Shown here: positions 46,537 to 55,955 of the stretch, in pieces
How positions within the stretch are numbered: the first letter of the stretch is position 1
Layout of the letters: each line of letters starts with the position of its first letter
DNA from: Roseivivax sediminis
GTDB taxonomy: Bacteria; Pseudomonadota; Alphaproteobacteria; Rhodobacterales; Rhodobacteraceae
Assembly (NCBI RefSeq): GCF_900112685.1
Contig: NZ_FOMS01000004.1
Span: 256,498-320,497 of the forward strand
Length of the DNA stretch: 64,000 nucleotides
Reading direction: 5' to 3'
Notes under the pieces: generated by a model
What the model saw: the letters and a program-made list of their open reading frames with translations, nothing else
The model's database searches: none
What the model was told of the DNA's origin: nothing
Program-made: the position numbers and the translations under genes

Positions 46537-48141
46537 CTAGAGGGGCTGCGTGCCGCACCAATGGACGGTCATTCCGAGCTCCGCAGCCAAACACGCCTTC
46601 GCCAAAGCCGCATTCCGGGCCCCGTCGGCATCGCTGCCATAGGCGACCTGGATGTGGTTCGCCTTGTGGCGCGCCATCAGCGCATCGCGTCCTTGACCGT
46701 CCAGAACGGCATGCATGATCGGCCACTGAGGTGTCGTGCTGTCGCGGCGGCGCCGGGATTCCGCAGCTGGAAGCGAGACGGCGCGTCCGGTGCCGATGTC
46801 CATGTGCAACCCACCGTCCGCTACATAGACCCGGCTCCAGACGAGATGACCGGACTTGGCCACGCCCGTCACGGTGCCGCCCCCGAGCCGGAAATACATA
46901 GGCGGCTGTCGGTGGCTTTCGGTACCGGCGAACCCGCCCTCGTGGTGGGCGGGCGGAGTTGCACCCGATATCTCGAACACCCAGACGAAACCATCCACCG
47001 TGCCCGTCGGATCCTCGGCACCCCAGCGGACATCATGCAACGTCGTCTCGGCCGGTTCACCGAGCGCCCGATGCACGCGGTCGGTCAGGATCGCGTCGAC
47101 GCCGGCGCATTCGTCCACCTCGTTGAAATGCGGGATCGACCGCCCCTCGCGTATAGGGACACCATTGCGATCCGGAGCGATCGGGCGCTCGTCGTTGTTG
47201 AAGAGGCCCTCGGCGAGGTCTGAGGCGGGGAGCAGGTCCTTCAGGCCCTGCTGGTACTGTATTCCGATGGCCTCGCACCCGAAATCATCGGCGATCCGGG
47301 CCGCCGCCACGTAGAGACGGAGTTGTTCGATCACCTGCTCGCGGGTCAGCTCCGTCTCCGGATCGGAGCCGAAATGGAATGTCATTCCGCGGTCCTCGAG
47401 CCACTCGAGCGCGGCTTCGGCGTGGGCAGGATCGACCTGCTGCGTCTCGTGATAGAGGGCCGATTGGGACAGACGCTCCTTGAATAATCCGAGCGGCGCA
47501 AGCAAGTGATCCGGGATCATCGCGTTCATCATGCCCATGCAGCCCTCGTCGAATACGCCGAGGATCGCCTTGTTGCGTTTCAGATCCCCGGCGATGCGGG
47601 CGGCCGTCTCGCGCAGACCGCTCTCGGCCCAACTTGGATGAAATGCTCGGACATGGGACAAGTCGTGTTCGAGATGGCCGGTCTCGAGCCAGGTCCTCAG
47701 CCCCTCGCGGAAGAAGTCGTCGTCGAAGGTCTCGCTCCATAGGGTTGAATAGTCCCGCCCCATGGCCGTGAGCGACCCGTTGAGATTCAGCATTCCGACA
47801 AGGCCGGGCCATTTCCCCTGCCAGTTCGCGACCGTCAGGATCGGGCCTTTGTGCAGCAGGAGACCCGGCACGACGTGATGGGAATATTGCCATGCGGCAA
47901 TGGCGATGATCACCGGCGCTTCGGGGTCGATGTCGGCGAACGCATCCATGCCTTCGCGCTGCGATGCGAGAAAACCGTGCCCGGCGTCCGTCGCGGGATG
48001 GCCGCGCCGGATGGAGCAGCCGGCGTCAGAAACGGCGCGCGACAGCTTTTCTTCCATCTCGGCCTGGGCGGGCCAGCATTCCTGGTTGGCACTCTCGCGC
48101 AGGTCGCCGGGGGCGAAGAGCAGGATCTCTTTCTTGGTCAT
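46537..48141 (-). CDS. L-fucose/L-arabinose isomerase-like protein
   Basis: 534 residues. The overall pattern fits the FucI/AraA fold: VIIAIAAWQYSHHVVPGLLL, ILTVANWQGKWPGLVGMLNL (the L-fucose isomerase type WxGKxP block), GVFDEGCMGMMNAMI, ECAGVDAILTDRVHRAL and HKANHIQVAYG near the C-terminus. Glutamate and aspartate in FDEGCMGM and the HKANH histidines are candidate Mn ligands. Such enzymes interconvert aldoses and ketoses. Its start overlaps the kinase stop by 4 nt (48138-48141), and the product would be a ketose suited to a pentulose kinase. The exact sugar is unknown. Confidence 0.75.
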   Translation of the reverse strand: MTKKEILLFAPGDLRESANQECWPAQAEMEEKLSRAVSDAGCSIRRGHPATDAGHGFLASQREGMDAFADIDPEAPVIIAIAAWQYSHHVVPGLLLHKGPILTVANWQGKWPGLVGMLNLNGSLTAMGRDYSTLWSETFDDDFFREGLRTWLETGHLEHDLSHVRAFHPSWAESGLRETAARIAGDLKRNKAILGVFDEGCMGMMNAMIPDHLLAPLGLFKERLSQSALYHETQQVDPAHAEAALEWLEDRGMTFHFGSDPETELTREQVIEQLRLYVAAARIADDFGCEAIGIQYQQGLKDLLPASDLAEGLFNNDERPIAPDRNGVPIREGRSIPHFNEVDECAGVDAILTDRVHRALGEPAETTLHDVRWGAEDPTGTVDGFVWVFEISGATPPAHHEGGFAGTESHRQPPMYFRLGGGTVTGVAKSGHLVWSRVYVADGGLHMDIGTGRAVSLPAAESRRRRDSTTPQWPIMHAVLDGQGRDALMARHKANHIQVAYGSDADGARNAALAKACLAAELGMTVHWCGTQPL

Positions 48142-49735
48142 GCCGACTGCATCTCCTTAGAATAGGTCGCGAAATCCTCCTGCATGCGAAGGAAGACCCG
48201 GTGTTTGGCATCGTGGAAGCGACGTGTCTCGGCGCGGGGTTCGATACGTTCGGCGGAACCGCTCAGCGCGGCCATCGCGGTATCGAGGCTGCCGCCTGTC
48301 GCCGCGGCGCGCCCCAGCATGGCCGAGCCGAGCAGCACCGGTTCCTCTGCCGCCGGTACGATCACGGGCACGCCGCAGATATCGGCATGTTCGCGGACAT
48401 AGAGAGCCGACCGCGCCAGCCCCCGGTCACGACCAGCGCCGACACCGTCACGCCCTTCGCACGCATCGTGTCGAGCATCTGCCGGGTGCCGTGGGCCAGC
48501 GCCTGTATCCCGGCGAGGTAGAGCCGCGCGAGGTCGTCCTCGTCCATCGACAAGGTCAGGCCGCTGATCGCGCCACGTCGGGTCGGATCGGCCAGCGGCG
48601 CACGGTTGCCCAGAAAATCGGGCTGGACGTGGAGCCGTTCGGTCAGGCGGTGGCTGCCTTCTTTCCCGGCCATGCGGTCGATCCTTTCGGCGAGCCGGTC
48701 GTAGAGCGAACGTCCTGCCCTCTCGGCCGCTTCGCGCGCGGACGCGGAGGCGGCGTGGCCCTCGACAAGTCTGTCCAGAAGAGCTCCCGCGGCGCTTTGT
48801 CCCGCTTCGAGCGCCCAGGTCCCGGGCAGAAGCGCGCCGTGATATGGCCCCCAGACCCCGGGCACGAAGACCGGATCCTGCGTCAGAGCGATGTGACAGG
48901 CGGAGGTTCCCGCGATGAGCGAGACGCGCCCGTCCATATCCGCATCTTTTCCGGCAAGGAGAACCCCGAGCGCGCCGGCGTAGGCGTCGATCAGGCTGGC
49001 CGAAACTTTTGTTCCGACTGGCGCGCCCAGATGTGCGGCAGCCTCAGGCGCCAGCTCGCCCACGGCCGTTCCTGGCGGCGCGAACTGCCGCCCGATGGGG
49101 GCGAAACCGTCGCGGGACAGGGTCTCGAGGCCAATCCGCGACAGGAATTCGGGATTCCAGCCTTCGCCGGCATACCCCCTCTCCGCCTGGTAGAGCCACT
49201 TGCAGACGGCCGAACAAACCGAGCGTGTCCGCGATCCCGTCGCCATGAAGGTCAGCCAGTCGGGAAGATCGAAGAATTCCGCCTCCCGCATGCGATCGGG
49301 AAACGTGCGGTGCAGCCAGCGCAGCTTGGGCATCTGCATCTCGGCCGAGACGGACCCGCCGACATGGCGCAGCACATCGTGACCGGTGGCATCGATGGCT
49401 TCCGCGTCCGGGATCGCACGGTGGTCGAGCCAGGCGATCGTGTCGATCTCCGGGTCCACCGCCGTCGAAACCCCGCCGCTGCCGACGACCACGAGGCTGC
49501 AGGTCGCATCGAAGCCGATTCCGACGATATCCACGGATCCGGCCAGCGAGAGCGCCTCGCGTGAGGCGCGTCCTACGGCCTCCCAAATCCCGGATGAGCG
49601 GTATTCCGCATGATCGTCGCCAGGGCGGAGCAGCTCGAGGTCGCAGGCGGCGGTAGCCAGCAGGCGTCCGCTCTCGTCCACCACTCCGGCGCGGGCGCTG
49701 CCGGTGCCGACGTCTATCCCAAGGTAGGCGTTCAT
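48138..49735 (-). pseudogene. FGGY-family pentulose kinase, frameshifted near the C-terminus
   Basis: Carbohydrate kinase of the D-ribulokinase-like subgroup: LGIDVGTGSARAGVVDESGR, VDIVGIGFDATCSLVV, SLIDAYAGALGVLLAGKDAD and LIAGTSACHIAL. The frame from ATG 49735 stops early at 48362, after VVTGGWRGRLS. Reading one base differently gives the expected TGGLARSALYVREHADICGV and continues as PVIVPAAEEPVLLGSAMLG to a stop at 48138. The shift is in a run of five G (plus strand C at 48420-48424) where six would restore a 532-residue protein. It is a pseudogene, a recent mutation, or a base-call error. About 90 residues of the ATP-binding domain are lost if real. It overlaps the isomerase gene by 4 nt. 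Confidence 0.85.
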
Positions 49736-49913
49736 TCGGATCTCCGTTCGCTTCCGGTCGGAGGGAAAAGGGCAGCCGGTCCCGGCGTCCGGCGCATTGC
49801 GGCGCTCGCGGGCGTCAGAGACCCGGATGTTCTCTCGGTGCAGTGCGGGTGGTGACGGCATCACCTTCGGCAGTGCGGTCCGTCGATCTGCGCGCGACGG
49901 GCGCGTTCACTAC

Positions 49914-50552
49914 TCAGATCCTCACGGCGCGCTGTATCGCGCTGCCGAGGTGGCGCACGAGAGCCTCCTCGGCCGCGTCTGCGTCGCGGCCCGCAATCGC
50001 GTCGATCACCGCGAGATGTTCGTCCATGACCGAGACGACCAGTTCGGGCAACATTCGCGTATCCTGGTGGCGGATGAGTCGGATCTTGATCGAGTTCACG
50101 CGGTAGATGGACGAGATGAGGTCGTTTTGAAGGCAATCGACCATGCGGTCATGCGTGTCCCAGTCCAGTTGCTGCGCGGATGCGAGAAGTTCGGGAGTGA
50201 CGCCTTTCTGCGCGGCGTCCCGGGCCTCCAGATGCCGTTCGCGCAACTCCGCGATCTCCTCGTCGGTCGCCACCTCGACGAAGCCGCGCACGGCCTCTTT
50301 TTCGAGGATGACGCGAAGCTGGAAGGCATTGCGGATGAGCCCAATGTCGACGCTCAGTATCTGCAGGCCCCGATGCGAGACCGTACGGATGAGGCCATCC
50401 GCTTCGAGCCGAGGAATCATTTCGCGGACGGCGCCGAGCGACATTCCCGTCAGCTCCACGAGCTCCCGCTGCGAGACGAACTGTCCCGGAACGATATCCC
50501 GGGACAGCAGGCGTTCGGTGAACTTGTCGTAGGCTTGTGCTCGAAGCGTCAT
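49914..50552 (-). CDS. GntR family regulator (FadR/FCD type)
   Basis: 212 residues. N-terminal winged helix (ILSRDIVPGQFVSQRELVEL-type start, here LLSRDIVPGQFVSQREL, then TGMSLGAVREMIPRLEADGL) followed by the all-helical FCD ligand domain from about residue 70 (LRVILEKEAVRGFVEVATDE; HDRMVD; DEHLAVIDAIAGRDADAAEE). FCD regulators usually respond to the substrate or an intermediate of the neighbouring pathway. The start overlaps the DapA-like gene's stop by 4 nt (50549-50552). It probably controls the divergent promoter region at 51.5 kb. Confidence 0.92.
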   Translation of the reverse strand: MTLRAQAYDKFTERLLSRDIVPGQFVSQRELVELTGMSLGAVREMIPRLEADGLIRTVSHRGLQILSVDIGLIRNAFQLRVILEKEAVRGFVEVATDEEIAELRERHLEARDAAQKGVTPELLASAQQLDWDTHDRMVDCLQNDLISSIYRVNSIKIRLIRHQDTRMLPELVVSVMDEHLAVIDAIAGRDADAAEEALVRHLGSAIQRAVRI

Positions 50553-51493
50553 CGTGCCCCCCCGGTGATCTCGATTTCCTGCTGCCTTAACACAGCTAGC
50601 ACATCGGCAAGGCGGTTCACCGCTGCGACATCAGCCTGACTGAGCGGCAAACGGGTCCGGGTCCAGGCCGGATCACTGCGCATCGCACCGACCAGCGCCT
50701 TGACCATCGGCGTGACCGGCACGGTCACCACCTCTTCGACGAAGGCGTCGAGCGCCGGATCGGCCTGGCCCTGCCGTACCATGGCACCCACGCGGCGGGG
50801 AACCAGGTTCGCCATGCCGCTGATTGCGCCCGCACCCCCGAGAGGCGCGGCACGGGCCAGCGATCGCTCGTCTCCGATCAGGATCGCCAGATCCTCCATA
50901 GGGAGCAGCTTGGACGTCAGGGACCAGTCGCCGCCGCTGTCCTTCACGCCGAAAATCGCGTCTCCACAGGTCTGCTTGATCCGCCGCACGGTCTCCGGGG
51001 CGAACCCGACCGCAGTCACCTGCGGAATGTGGTAGAGGATGATCTGCGGCTGCGCGTCCGAGACGCGGGCCACGAAATCGGCGACCCAGTCGTGCAGCGC
51101 CTCGGCCGTAATGCCCTTGAAGTAGAACGGCGGCGCGAGAAGCAGGCGCCGCACGCCGCGCTGGAAAACCATCCGCGCCTGGGTCTCCGCCATCTCGAGG
51201 TCGCTGGCCGCGATTCCCGCCGTAATCCGACTCGGCGCAATGCCTGCATCGAGAACGGCAGACAGAAGCTCTTCGCGGTCCCGCAGGCCGAGCGACGAGC
51301 CCTCCCCGGTGGTTCCGAAGAGCGTGATACCGTCTGCCCCCTCCTCTATCACACGCACCGCGTGACCGGCGGCGCGCTCGCAGTCGACCGCGCCGGTCTC
51401 GGTGAAGGGCGTCACCATCGCAGCGGAGACTCCGAAGAGATGTGCCCGAGGTGCGGCACCGGTCGGCTTGGCGGCGATGGTGGTAGTATTCAT
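50549..51493 (-). CDS. DapA/N-acetylneuraminate lyase superfamily protein
   Basis: 314 residues, a class I aldolase or dehydratase. LFGTTGEGSSLGL carries the TTGE motif at 61-64, Y154 is in ILYHIPQ and the Schiff-base lysine K184 in FGVKDSGGD. Members act on 2-keto-3-deoxy sugar acids, sialic acid, hydroxyproline intermediates or dihydrodipicolinate. The genetic setting (isomerase, kinase, oxidase and TRAP importer) argues for sugar-acid catabolism and against lysine synthesis. ATG at 51493 chosen; a longer N-terminus from 51550 would include the promoter-like sequence. Confidence 0.88.
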   Translation of the reverse strand: MNTTTIAAKPTGAAPRAHLFGVSAAMVTPFTETGAVDCERAAGHAVRVIEEGADGITLFGTTGEGSSLGLRDREELLSAVLDAGIAPSRITAGIAASDLEMAETQARMVFQRGVRRLLLAPPFYFKGITAEALHDWVADFVARVSDAQPQIILYHIPQVTAVGFAPETVRRIKQTCGDAIFGVKDSGGDWSLTSKLLPMEDLAILIGDERSLARAAPLGGAGAISGMANLVPRRVGAMVRQGQADPALDAFVEEVVTVPVTPMVKALVGAMRSDPAWTRTRLPLSQADVAAVNRLADVLAVLRQQEIEITGGAR

Positions 51494-51518
51494 GGCGGAC
51501 TCCAGATCTGCAATTACT

Positions 51519-51560
51519 AACATGTTGCCGTGTTGACACCGATTGTTCAAGTGATAAGTT
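51519..51560 (+). promoter_or_regulatory. Divergent promoter region of the TRAP/sugar cluster
   Basis: TTGACA (51533-51538) with TAAGTT (51555-51560) at 16-nt spacing forms a candidate promoter for the FAD oxidase and TRAP genes. The palindrome AACATGTT (51519-51526) and the dyad TTGA-N10-TCAA (51533-51550) overlap or adjoin it and are candidate sites for the GntR regulator. The whole intergenic space is only 101 nt. Confidence 0.45.
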
Positions 51561-51594
51561 GCGTCTCGTATCGAGGAGCAGGGAGGGCTTGGCG

Positions 51595-52998
51595 ATGGAC
51601 GGAACAGCGATCAGGTCACGCATTGCCGACATGCTTCGGGATCTGCCCGAGGCAGCACGAAGCGCGCTCGTCGATCCGGTTCCTCCGCGCAATCTCACCG
51701 ACTGGTCGACCCTCGGGCCCGAGTGCCCCGGCGCGCTCTTCTGCCCGCGCGACACGGCGCAGGTCGCGGCCGTCCTTGCTGCCGCGAATGCCGCCGGGAT
51801 CCCGGTCGTGCCGCAGGGCGGGCTGACGGGCCTGTGCGGCGGCGCACGTCCCATCGCAGGAGCCATCGCCCTGTCGCTCGAGAAGATGTCCGGGATCGAA
51901 GATCTCGACGAGGCATCCTCGACCATGACGGTTCTTGCGGGCACGCCGCTTGAGACGGTGCAGCGCGCGGCCGAGGCGGCAGGCTTCTACTTCGCACTCG
52001 ACCTCGGCGCGCGCGGCTCTTGCGCCATCGGCGGCAACGCCTCGACCAATGCCGGCGGCAACCGCGTGATCCGGTACGGCATGGCGCGAGACCTCATACT
52101 CGGGGTCGAGGCCGTTCTGCCCGACGGCACCGTTGTCGATGCGCTCTCGAAGCTGATCAAGAACAACACCGGCTACGATGTCCGCCAGCTTTTCGTGGGC
52201 TCGGAAGGCACGCTGGGGATCATCACGCGGCTCGTGCTGCGGCTGCACCCCAGGCCCGGCTGCACCCACGCGGCGATCTGCGGTCTGGCCGACTATGACT
52301 CGGCCCTACGCCTGCTGACGGGCGCGCGCCGAAAGCTTGGCCCGACTTTGTCGGCGTTCGAGGCGATGTGGCCCGATTACTGGGAGGTCGCCTGCGCCGT
52401 TCCGGGCGTCCGCGATCCGCTTTCCGGCCCCCATGCGAACACCGTCCTGGTCGAGGCTCAGGGCACCGACGAGACGGTGGACGGGCCGCGCTTCGAGGCG
52501 TTTCTCGAAGAGATGTTCGAGCAGGGCGTGATCGAGGACGCGGCCCTGTCGCAGAGCATTGGGGATGTGCAGGCCTTCTGGGGCGTTCGCGATGCCTGCG
52601 CGGAATTCAAGACGACGCTCGGGCCGCACCATGCCTACGATGTCGGGCTGCCCACGGGCGCTATGGACGACTTCGCCCGTGCCTGCCGCACGGCCATCGC
52701 CGAGGCGGTGCCCGGCGGCCGCTCGGTCTTCTACGGCCATATCGGCGACGGAAACCTGCACCTGCTGGGCTGGCAGCCCGGTGCCTCTTCGCAACCCGGC
52801 CAGGCGCTCGACGAGGCGGTCTACGCGACCGTGCGCGACTTCGGCGGCTCGGTATCGGCCGAGCACGGGATCGGCACGACAAAGAAGCCCTACCTCGAAC
52901 ATTCGCGCAGCCCCGAGGAGCTCGAGGTCATGCGCCGGATCAAGCGGGCGCTCGACCCGAACATGATCCTGAACCCCGGCAAGGTGATCGACGCATGA
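51595..52998 (+). CDS. FAD-linked 2-hydroxyacid oxidase/dehydrogenase (GlcD-like)
   Basis: 467-residue flavoprotein of the VAO/PCMH fold. QGGLTGLCGGARP and GGNASTNAGGNRVIRYG are FAD-pyrophosphate contacts, LFVGSEGTLGIIT follows, and the C-terminal substrate domain has GHIGDGNLHLLG and AEHGIGTTKK. Known relatives oxidise glycolate, D-lactate or D-2-hydroxyglutarate. GGGAGG precedes the ATG at 51595. The gene overlaps the small TRAP subunit by 4 nt, so an imported hydroxy acid, or a hydroxy acid formed from it, is the likely substrate. Confidence 0.88.
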   Translation: MDGTAIRSRIADMLRDLPEAARSALVDPVPPRNLTDWSTLGPECPGALFCPRDTAQVAAVLAAANAAGIPVVPQGGLTGLCGGARPIAGAIALSLEKMSGIEDLDEASSTMTVLAGTPLETVQRAAEAAGFYFALDLGARGSCAIGGNASTNAGGNRVIRYGMARDLILGVEAVLPDGTVVDALSKLIKNNTGYDVRQLFVGSEGTLGIITRLVLRLHPRPGCTHAAICGLADYDSALRLLTGARRKLGPTLSAFEAMWPDYWEVACAVPGVRDPLSGPHANTVLVEAQGTDETVDGPRFEAFLEEMFEQGVIEDAALSQSIGDVQAFWGVRDACAEFKTTLGPHHAYDVGLPTGAMDDFARACRTAIAEAVPGGRSVFYGHIGDGNLHLLGWQPGASSQPGQALDEAVYATVRDFGGSVSAEHGIGTTKKPYLEHSRSPEELEVMRRIKRALDPNMILNPGKVIDA

Positions 52999-53516
52999 GC
53001 GTTTTCAGAGCCATTGAGGCGAATTTCGAACGGTATCTGCTTGCGGGCATCTTGCTCGGGCTTGTCGCGATCCTCGCCGCCCAGGTCGTTTTCCGCTACC
53101 TCGTCGGCTCTCCGCTCGTCTGGTCGGAGGAGCTTGCCCGTTACCTGCTCGTCTGGTGTACCTTTGTCGGCGTCAGCCTCGCCGTCCGAGAGGGGCGCAA
53201 CATCTCCGTCGACCTGCTTCCGGTGCTTGCCGGCGCGCGCTGGATGCGGGCCTTCGGCGTCCTGGCCCTTGTCGGCTCCGCCATCTTCTTCGCGCTGATG
53301 GTCTGGTACTCGGTCCCCCTCACGCAGAGGATCGCGCGGATCGGGCAGACCTCTCCGGGTCTCGGCATCCAGATGTGGATCGTCTACGCCGCGGTGCCCG
53401 TCGGCATGAGCCTTGCCCTTCTGAGGGCGATCCAGGCGCTCTTCGGCATCGTCCGCGGCGACCCCGTCCCGGGCCTCGACGAAGGCGAGCCGTCCGTCAT
53501 CCACGAGGAGGTCTGA
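52995..53516 (+). CDS. TRAP transporter small permease subunit (DctQ)
   Basis: 173 residues with four transmembrane helices (LLAGILLGLVAILAAQVVF, YLLVWCTFVGVSLAV, FGVLALVGSAIFFALMV, WIVYAAVPVGMSLALL). SPLVWSEELARYLLVW and EGRNISVDLL are the DctQ landmarks. It pairs with the large permease 3 nt downstream to form the sodium-coupled importer. Start overlaps the oxidase stop (ATGA). Confidence 0.94.
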   Translation: MSVFRAIEANFERYLLAGILLGLVAILAAQVVFRYLVGSPLVWSEELARYLLVWCTFVGVSLAVREGRNISVDLLPVLAGARWMRAFGVLALVGSAIFFALMVWYSVPLTQRIARIGQTSPGLGIQMWIVYAAVPVGMSLALLRAIQALFGIVRGDPVPGLDEGEPSVIHEEV

Positions 53517-53519
53517 GCC

Positions 53520-54797
53520 ATGGTCGCCGTCTACTCGCTCGCCTTCTTCCTCCTCGCGCTGCTGCTCAGCATCCCGGTCGCCTTCGCGCTCGGCTTCGCG
53601 GCCTTCCTGCCCGGCTGGATCGGCGCACCGACCAACGCAGGTCAGGTGGTACGCTCGGTCGTCACGGCCCTCGACAGCTTTCCGCTCCTCGCGGTGCCGC
53701 TCTTCATCCTCGCAGGCGAAATCATGACGCAAGGCGGGCTGGCCAAGCGCCTGTTCTCGTTCGCCGATGCCATCTTCGGACGGTTCCGCGGCGGGCTGGC
53801 GATGTCGACCGTGGCCGCTTGCATGCTCTTCGGAGCGATCTCCGGCAGCTCGCCCGCCACCGTCGCCGCGATCGGCTCGATGGCGGTGCCGCTGCTCACA
53901 GCGCGGGGATACGATCTGCGCTTCGCCACGGCGCTCGTCACCGCCGCAGGCACGCTTGGCGTCATCGTTCCGCCCTCGATCCCGATGATCATCTACGGCA
54001 TGGCCGCGCAGGTCAGCGTGTCGGCCCTCTTCATCGGCGGCATCATTCCCGCCATCCTCATCGGCGGCCTGCTCATGGTCTACGCTCACCTCTACGGGCG
54101 CCGGAACGCGGATCGCATCACCTCGGATGCCGGCAAGGTGAGCGCGTGGTCGGCGCTGAAGACGAGCTTCTGGGCGCTCGCCGCGCCGATCTTCGTCCTC
54201 GGCGGCATCTATGCCGGTGCCTTCACCCCGACCGAGGCCGCCGCCATCGCCTGCGTCTACGGCACCTTCGTCGCGATGGCGATCTTCCGCGAACTCACGC
54301 CGCGCGGCATGGGCGCGGTCCTGGTCAACACCGCACTGACGATTGCGCCGATCCTGATCATCGCCGGCACGGGCGCGGCGCTCGGCCGCGTTCTGACCCT
54401 GTTGCAGGTGCCAAGCGCGCTCGGCGAGTTCGTCGGAGGGGCGATCGACGATCCGATCATCCTTCTTCTGATGATCAACCTGATCCTGCTGGGGGTGGGG
54501 ATGGTGATGGAGACGCTCTCGGCAATCATCGTCCTTACGCCGATACTCCTGCCGGTCCTCGCGCCCTACGGCGTCGATCCGGTGCATTTCGGGCTGATAA
54601 TGGTGGTCAACCTCGCCATCGGCTTCGCCACACCGCCTGTAGGCGTGAACATTTACGTGGCGAGCGGGATCACCAAACTTTCGGTGCTACAGATCTGTCG
54701 CGGCCTCGTCGTGCCCGTCGCGCTGCTGATCGTGGGCCTGCTTGTCGTCACCTACGTGCCCGGGCTCACGCTCTGGCTTCCGACGCTCGCCGGATGA
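53520..54797 (+). CDS. TRAP transporter large permease subunit (DctM)
   Basis: 425 residues, the usual length, with 11-13 predicted membrane segments. LDSFPLLAVPLFILAGEIMT, GAISGSSPATVAAIGSMAVP and ERLF-like ends, FTPTEAAAIACVYG, and GFATPPVGVNIYVASGITKL are conserved DctM blocks that line the sodium and substrate path. Intact; expected to work with the DctQ and DctP proteins flanking it. Confidence 0.96.
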   Translation: MVAVYSLAFFLLALLLSIPVAFALGFAAFLPGWIGAPTNAGQVVRSVVTALDSFPLLAVPLFILAGEIMTQGGLAKRLFSFADAIFGRFRGGLAMSTVAACMLFGAISGSSPATVAAIGSMAVPLLTARGYDLRFATALVTAAGTLGVIVPPSIPMIIYGMAAQVSVSALFIGGIIPAILIGGLLMVYAHLYGRRNADRITSDAGKVSAWSALKTSFWALAAPIFVLGGIYAGAFTPTEAAAIACVYGTFVAMAIFRELTPRGMGAVLVNTALTIAPILIIAGTGAALGRVLTLLQVPSALGEFVGGAIDDPIILLLMINLILLGVGMVMETLSAIIVLTPILLPVLAPYGVDPVHFGLIMVVNLAIGFATPPVGVNIYVASGITKLSVLQICRGLVVPVALLIVGLLVVTYVPGLTLWLPTLAG

Positions 54798-54833
54798 TCC
54801 GGCGGCATTTATCCACCAAAAGGGAGAGAGACG

Positions 54834-55841
54834 TTGAAACTAAAGACCTTCACGGCATCCGCCGTCATCGCGCTGGCAACCGGCCTGCCCGCGGCCGCTC
54901 AGGACTACACGATGATCCTGGCCCATACACTCAGCGACACCACGCATCCGCTCTATCAGGCGTTCGAGAGGATCGCCGAGGAGATCGAAACCAATTCGGA
55001 CGGCCGCATCGACGTGCAGCACCAGCCCGGCGGCGCGCTCGGCGGCGACCGCGAGCTGATGGAGTCGATGCTTCTGGGCGATATCCAGTTCGTGCCCACC
55101 TCGACCTCGGGCGCGGTGCAGTTTGTGCCGGAATTCGCCGCGTTCGAGATCCCCTACGCTTTCCCGACCGATACCACGAAGCTCAAGGCGATCCTCAACG
55201 ACAGCGATTTCACCGCGGCTCTCGAGGAAAAGCTGGCCGAGCAGGGCATGGTCTTCGGCAAGTTCTACAATGGCGGGTTCCGCCAGCTGACAACGTCGGG
55301 CACCGCGGTCCATACGCCCGCCGACATCAGCGAGAACAACCTGCGCATCCGCGTGCCGGAAAACCCGTATTCCGTCGCGACCTGGGAAGCCATCGGCGCG
55401 GCGCCCACGCCCATCGCCTTTCCCGAACTCTACGGCGCGCTCCAGCAGAACGTCGTCGACGGACAGGAGAACCCGTTCGGCCATATCCTGTCGCAGCGCT
55501 TCTACGAAGTGCAGGACTACCTGACCACGACGAACCACATCCTGCTCGCCAACGTAAACCTCATCAATAAGGAGTGGTACGACAGCCTGCCGGAAGACCT
55601 GCGAGAGGTCGTCGACCAGGCGCTCGAGGATGCCGAGGATTTCCAGTGGCAGCTTCAGGACGAGATGCTGGGCGAGCAACGCGCGGCGATCGAGGAGGAC
55701 ATGGAGATCATCGACCTGACGGATGAAGAACTCCACCAGTTCCGCGACGCGACTGCTCCCATCGAGCAAAAGGTGCGCGATGAAATCGGCGATGAGATGG
55801 TCGACGTCCTCAAGAGCTCTATCGAAGCCGGTGAAAGCTAG
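54834..55841 (+). CDS. TRAP transporter substrate-binding protein (DctP)
   Basis: 335 residues, periplasmic receptor of the TRAP system. It starts with TTG at 54834 after AGGGAGAGAG. Signal peptide: FTASAVIALATGLPAAAQ. NLRIRVPENPYSVATWEAIG contains the conserved arginine that binds a substrate carboxylate, and PTPIAFPELYGALQQNVVDG then QENPF is the DctP signature. Presence of the arginine implies an acidic substrate such as a sugar acid or hydroxy acid. It is the last gene of the plus-strand operon. Confidence 0.94.
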   Translation: MKLKTFTASAVIALATGLPAAAQDYTMILAHTLSDTTHPLYQAFERIAEEIETNSDGRIDVQHQPGGALGGDRELMESMLLGDIQFVPTSTSGAVQFVPEFAAFEIPYAFPTDTTKLKAILNDSDFTAALEEKLAEQGMVFGKFYNGGFRQLTTSGTAVHTPADISENNLRIRVPENPYSVATWEAIGAAPTPIAFPELYGALQQNVVDGQENPFGHILSQRFYEVQDYLTTTNHILLANVNLINKEWYDSLPEDLREVVDQALEDAEDFQWQLQDEMLGEQRAAIEEDMEIIDLTDEELHQFRDATAPIEQKVRDEIGDEMVDVLKSSIEAGES

Positions 55842-55955
55842 GTTGGATTGGTCTCGCTAGAGTGTACCGGGGTGGGGCTCGATGCGCTCCATCTCGGCCT
55901 GAGGCGGTCCCCATTTCCCGGGCGGATTGACGGCGCTGCCAAGCTTGCCTGTTGA

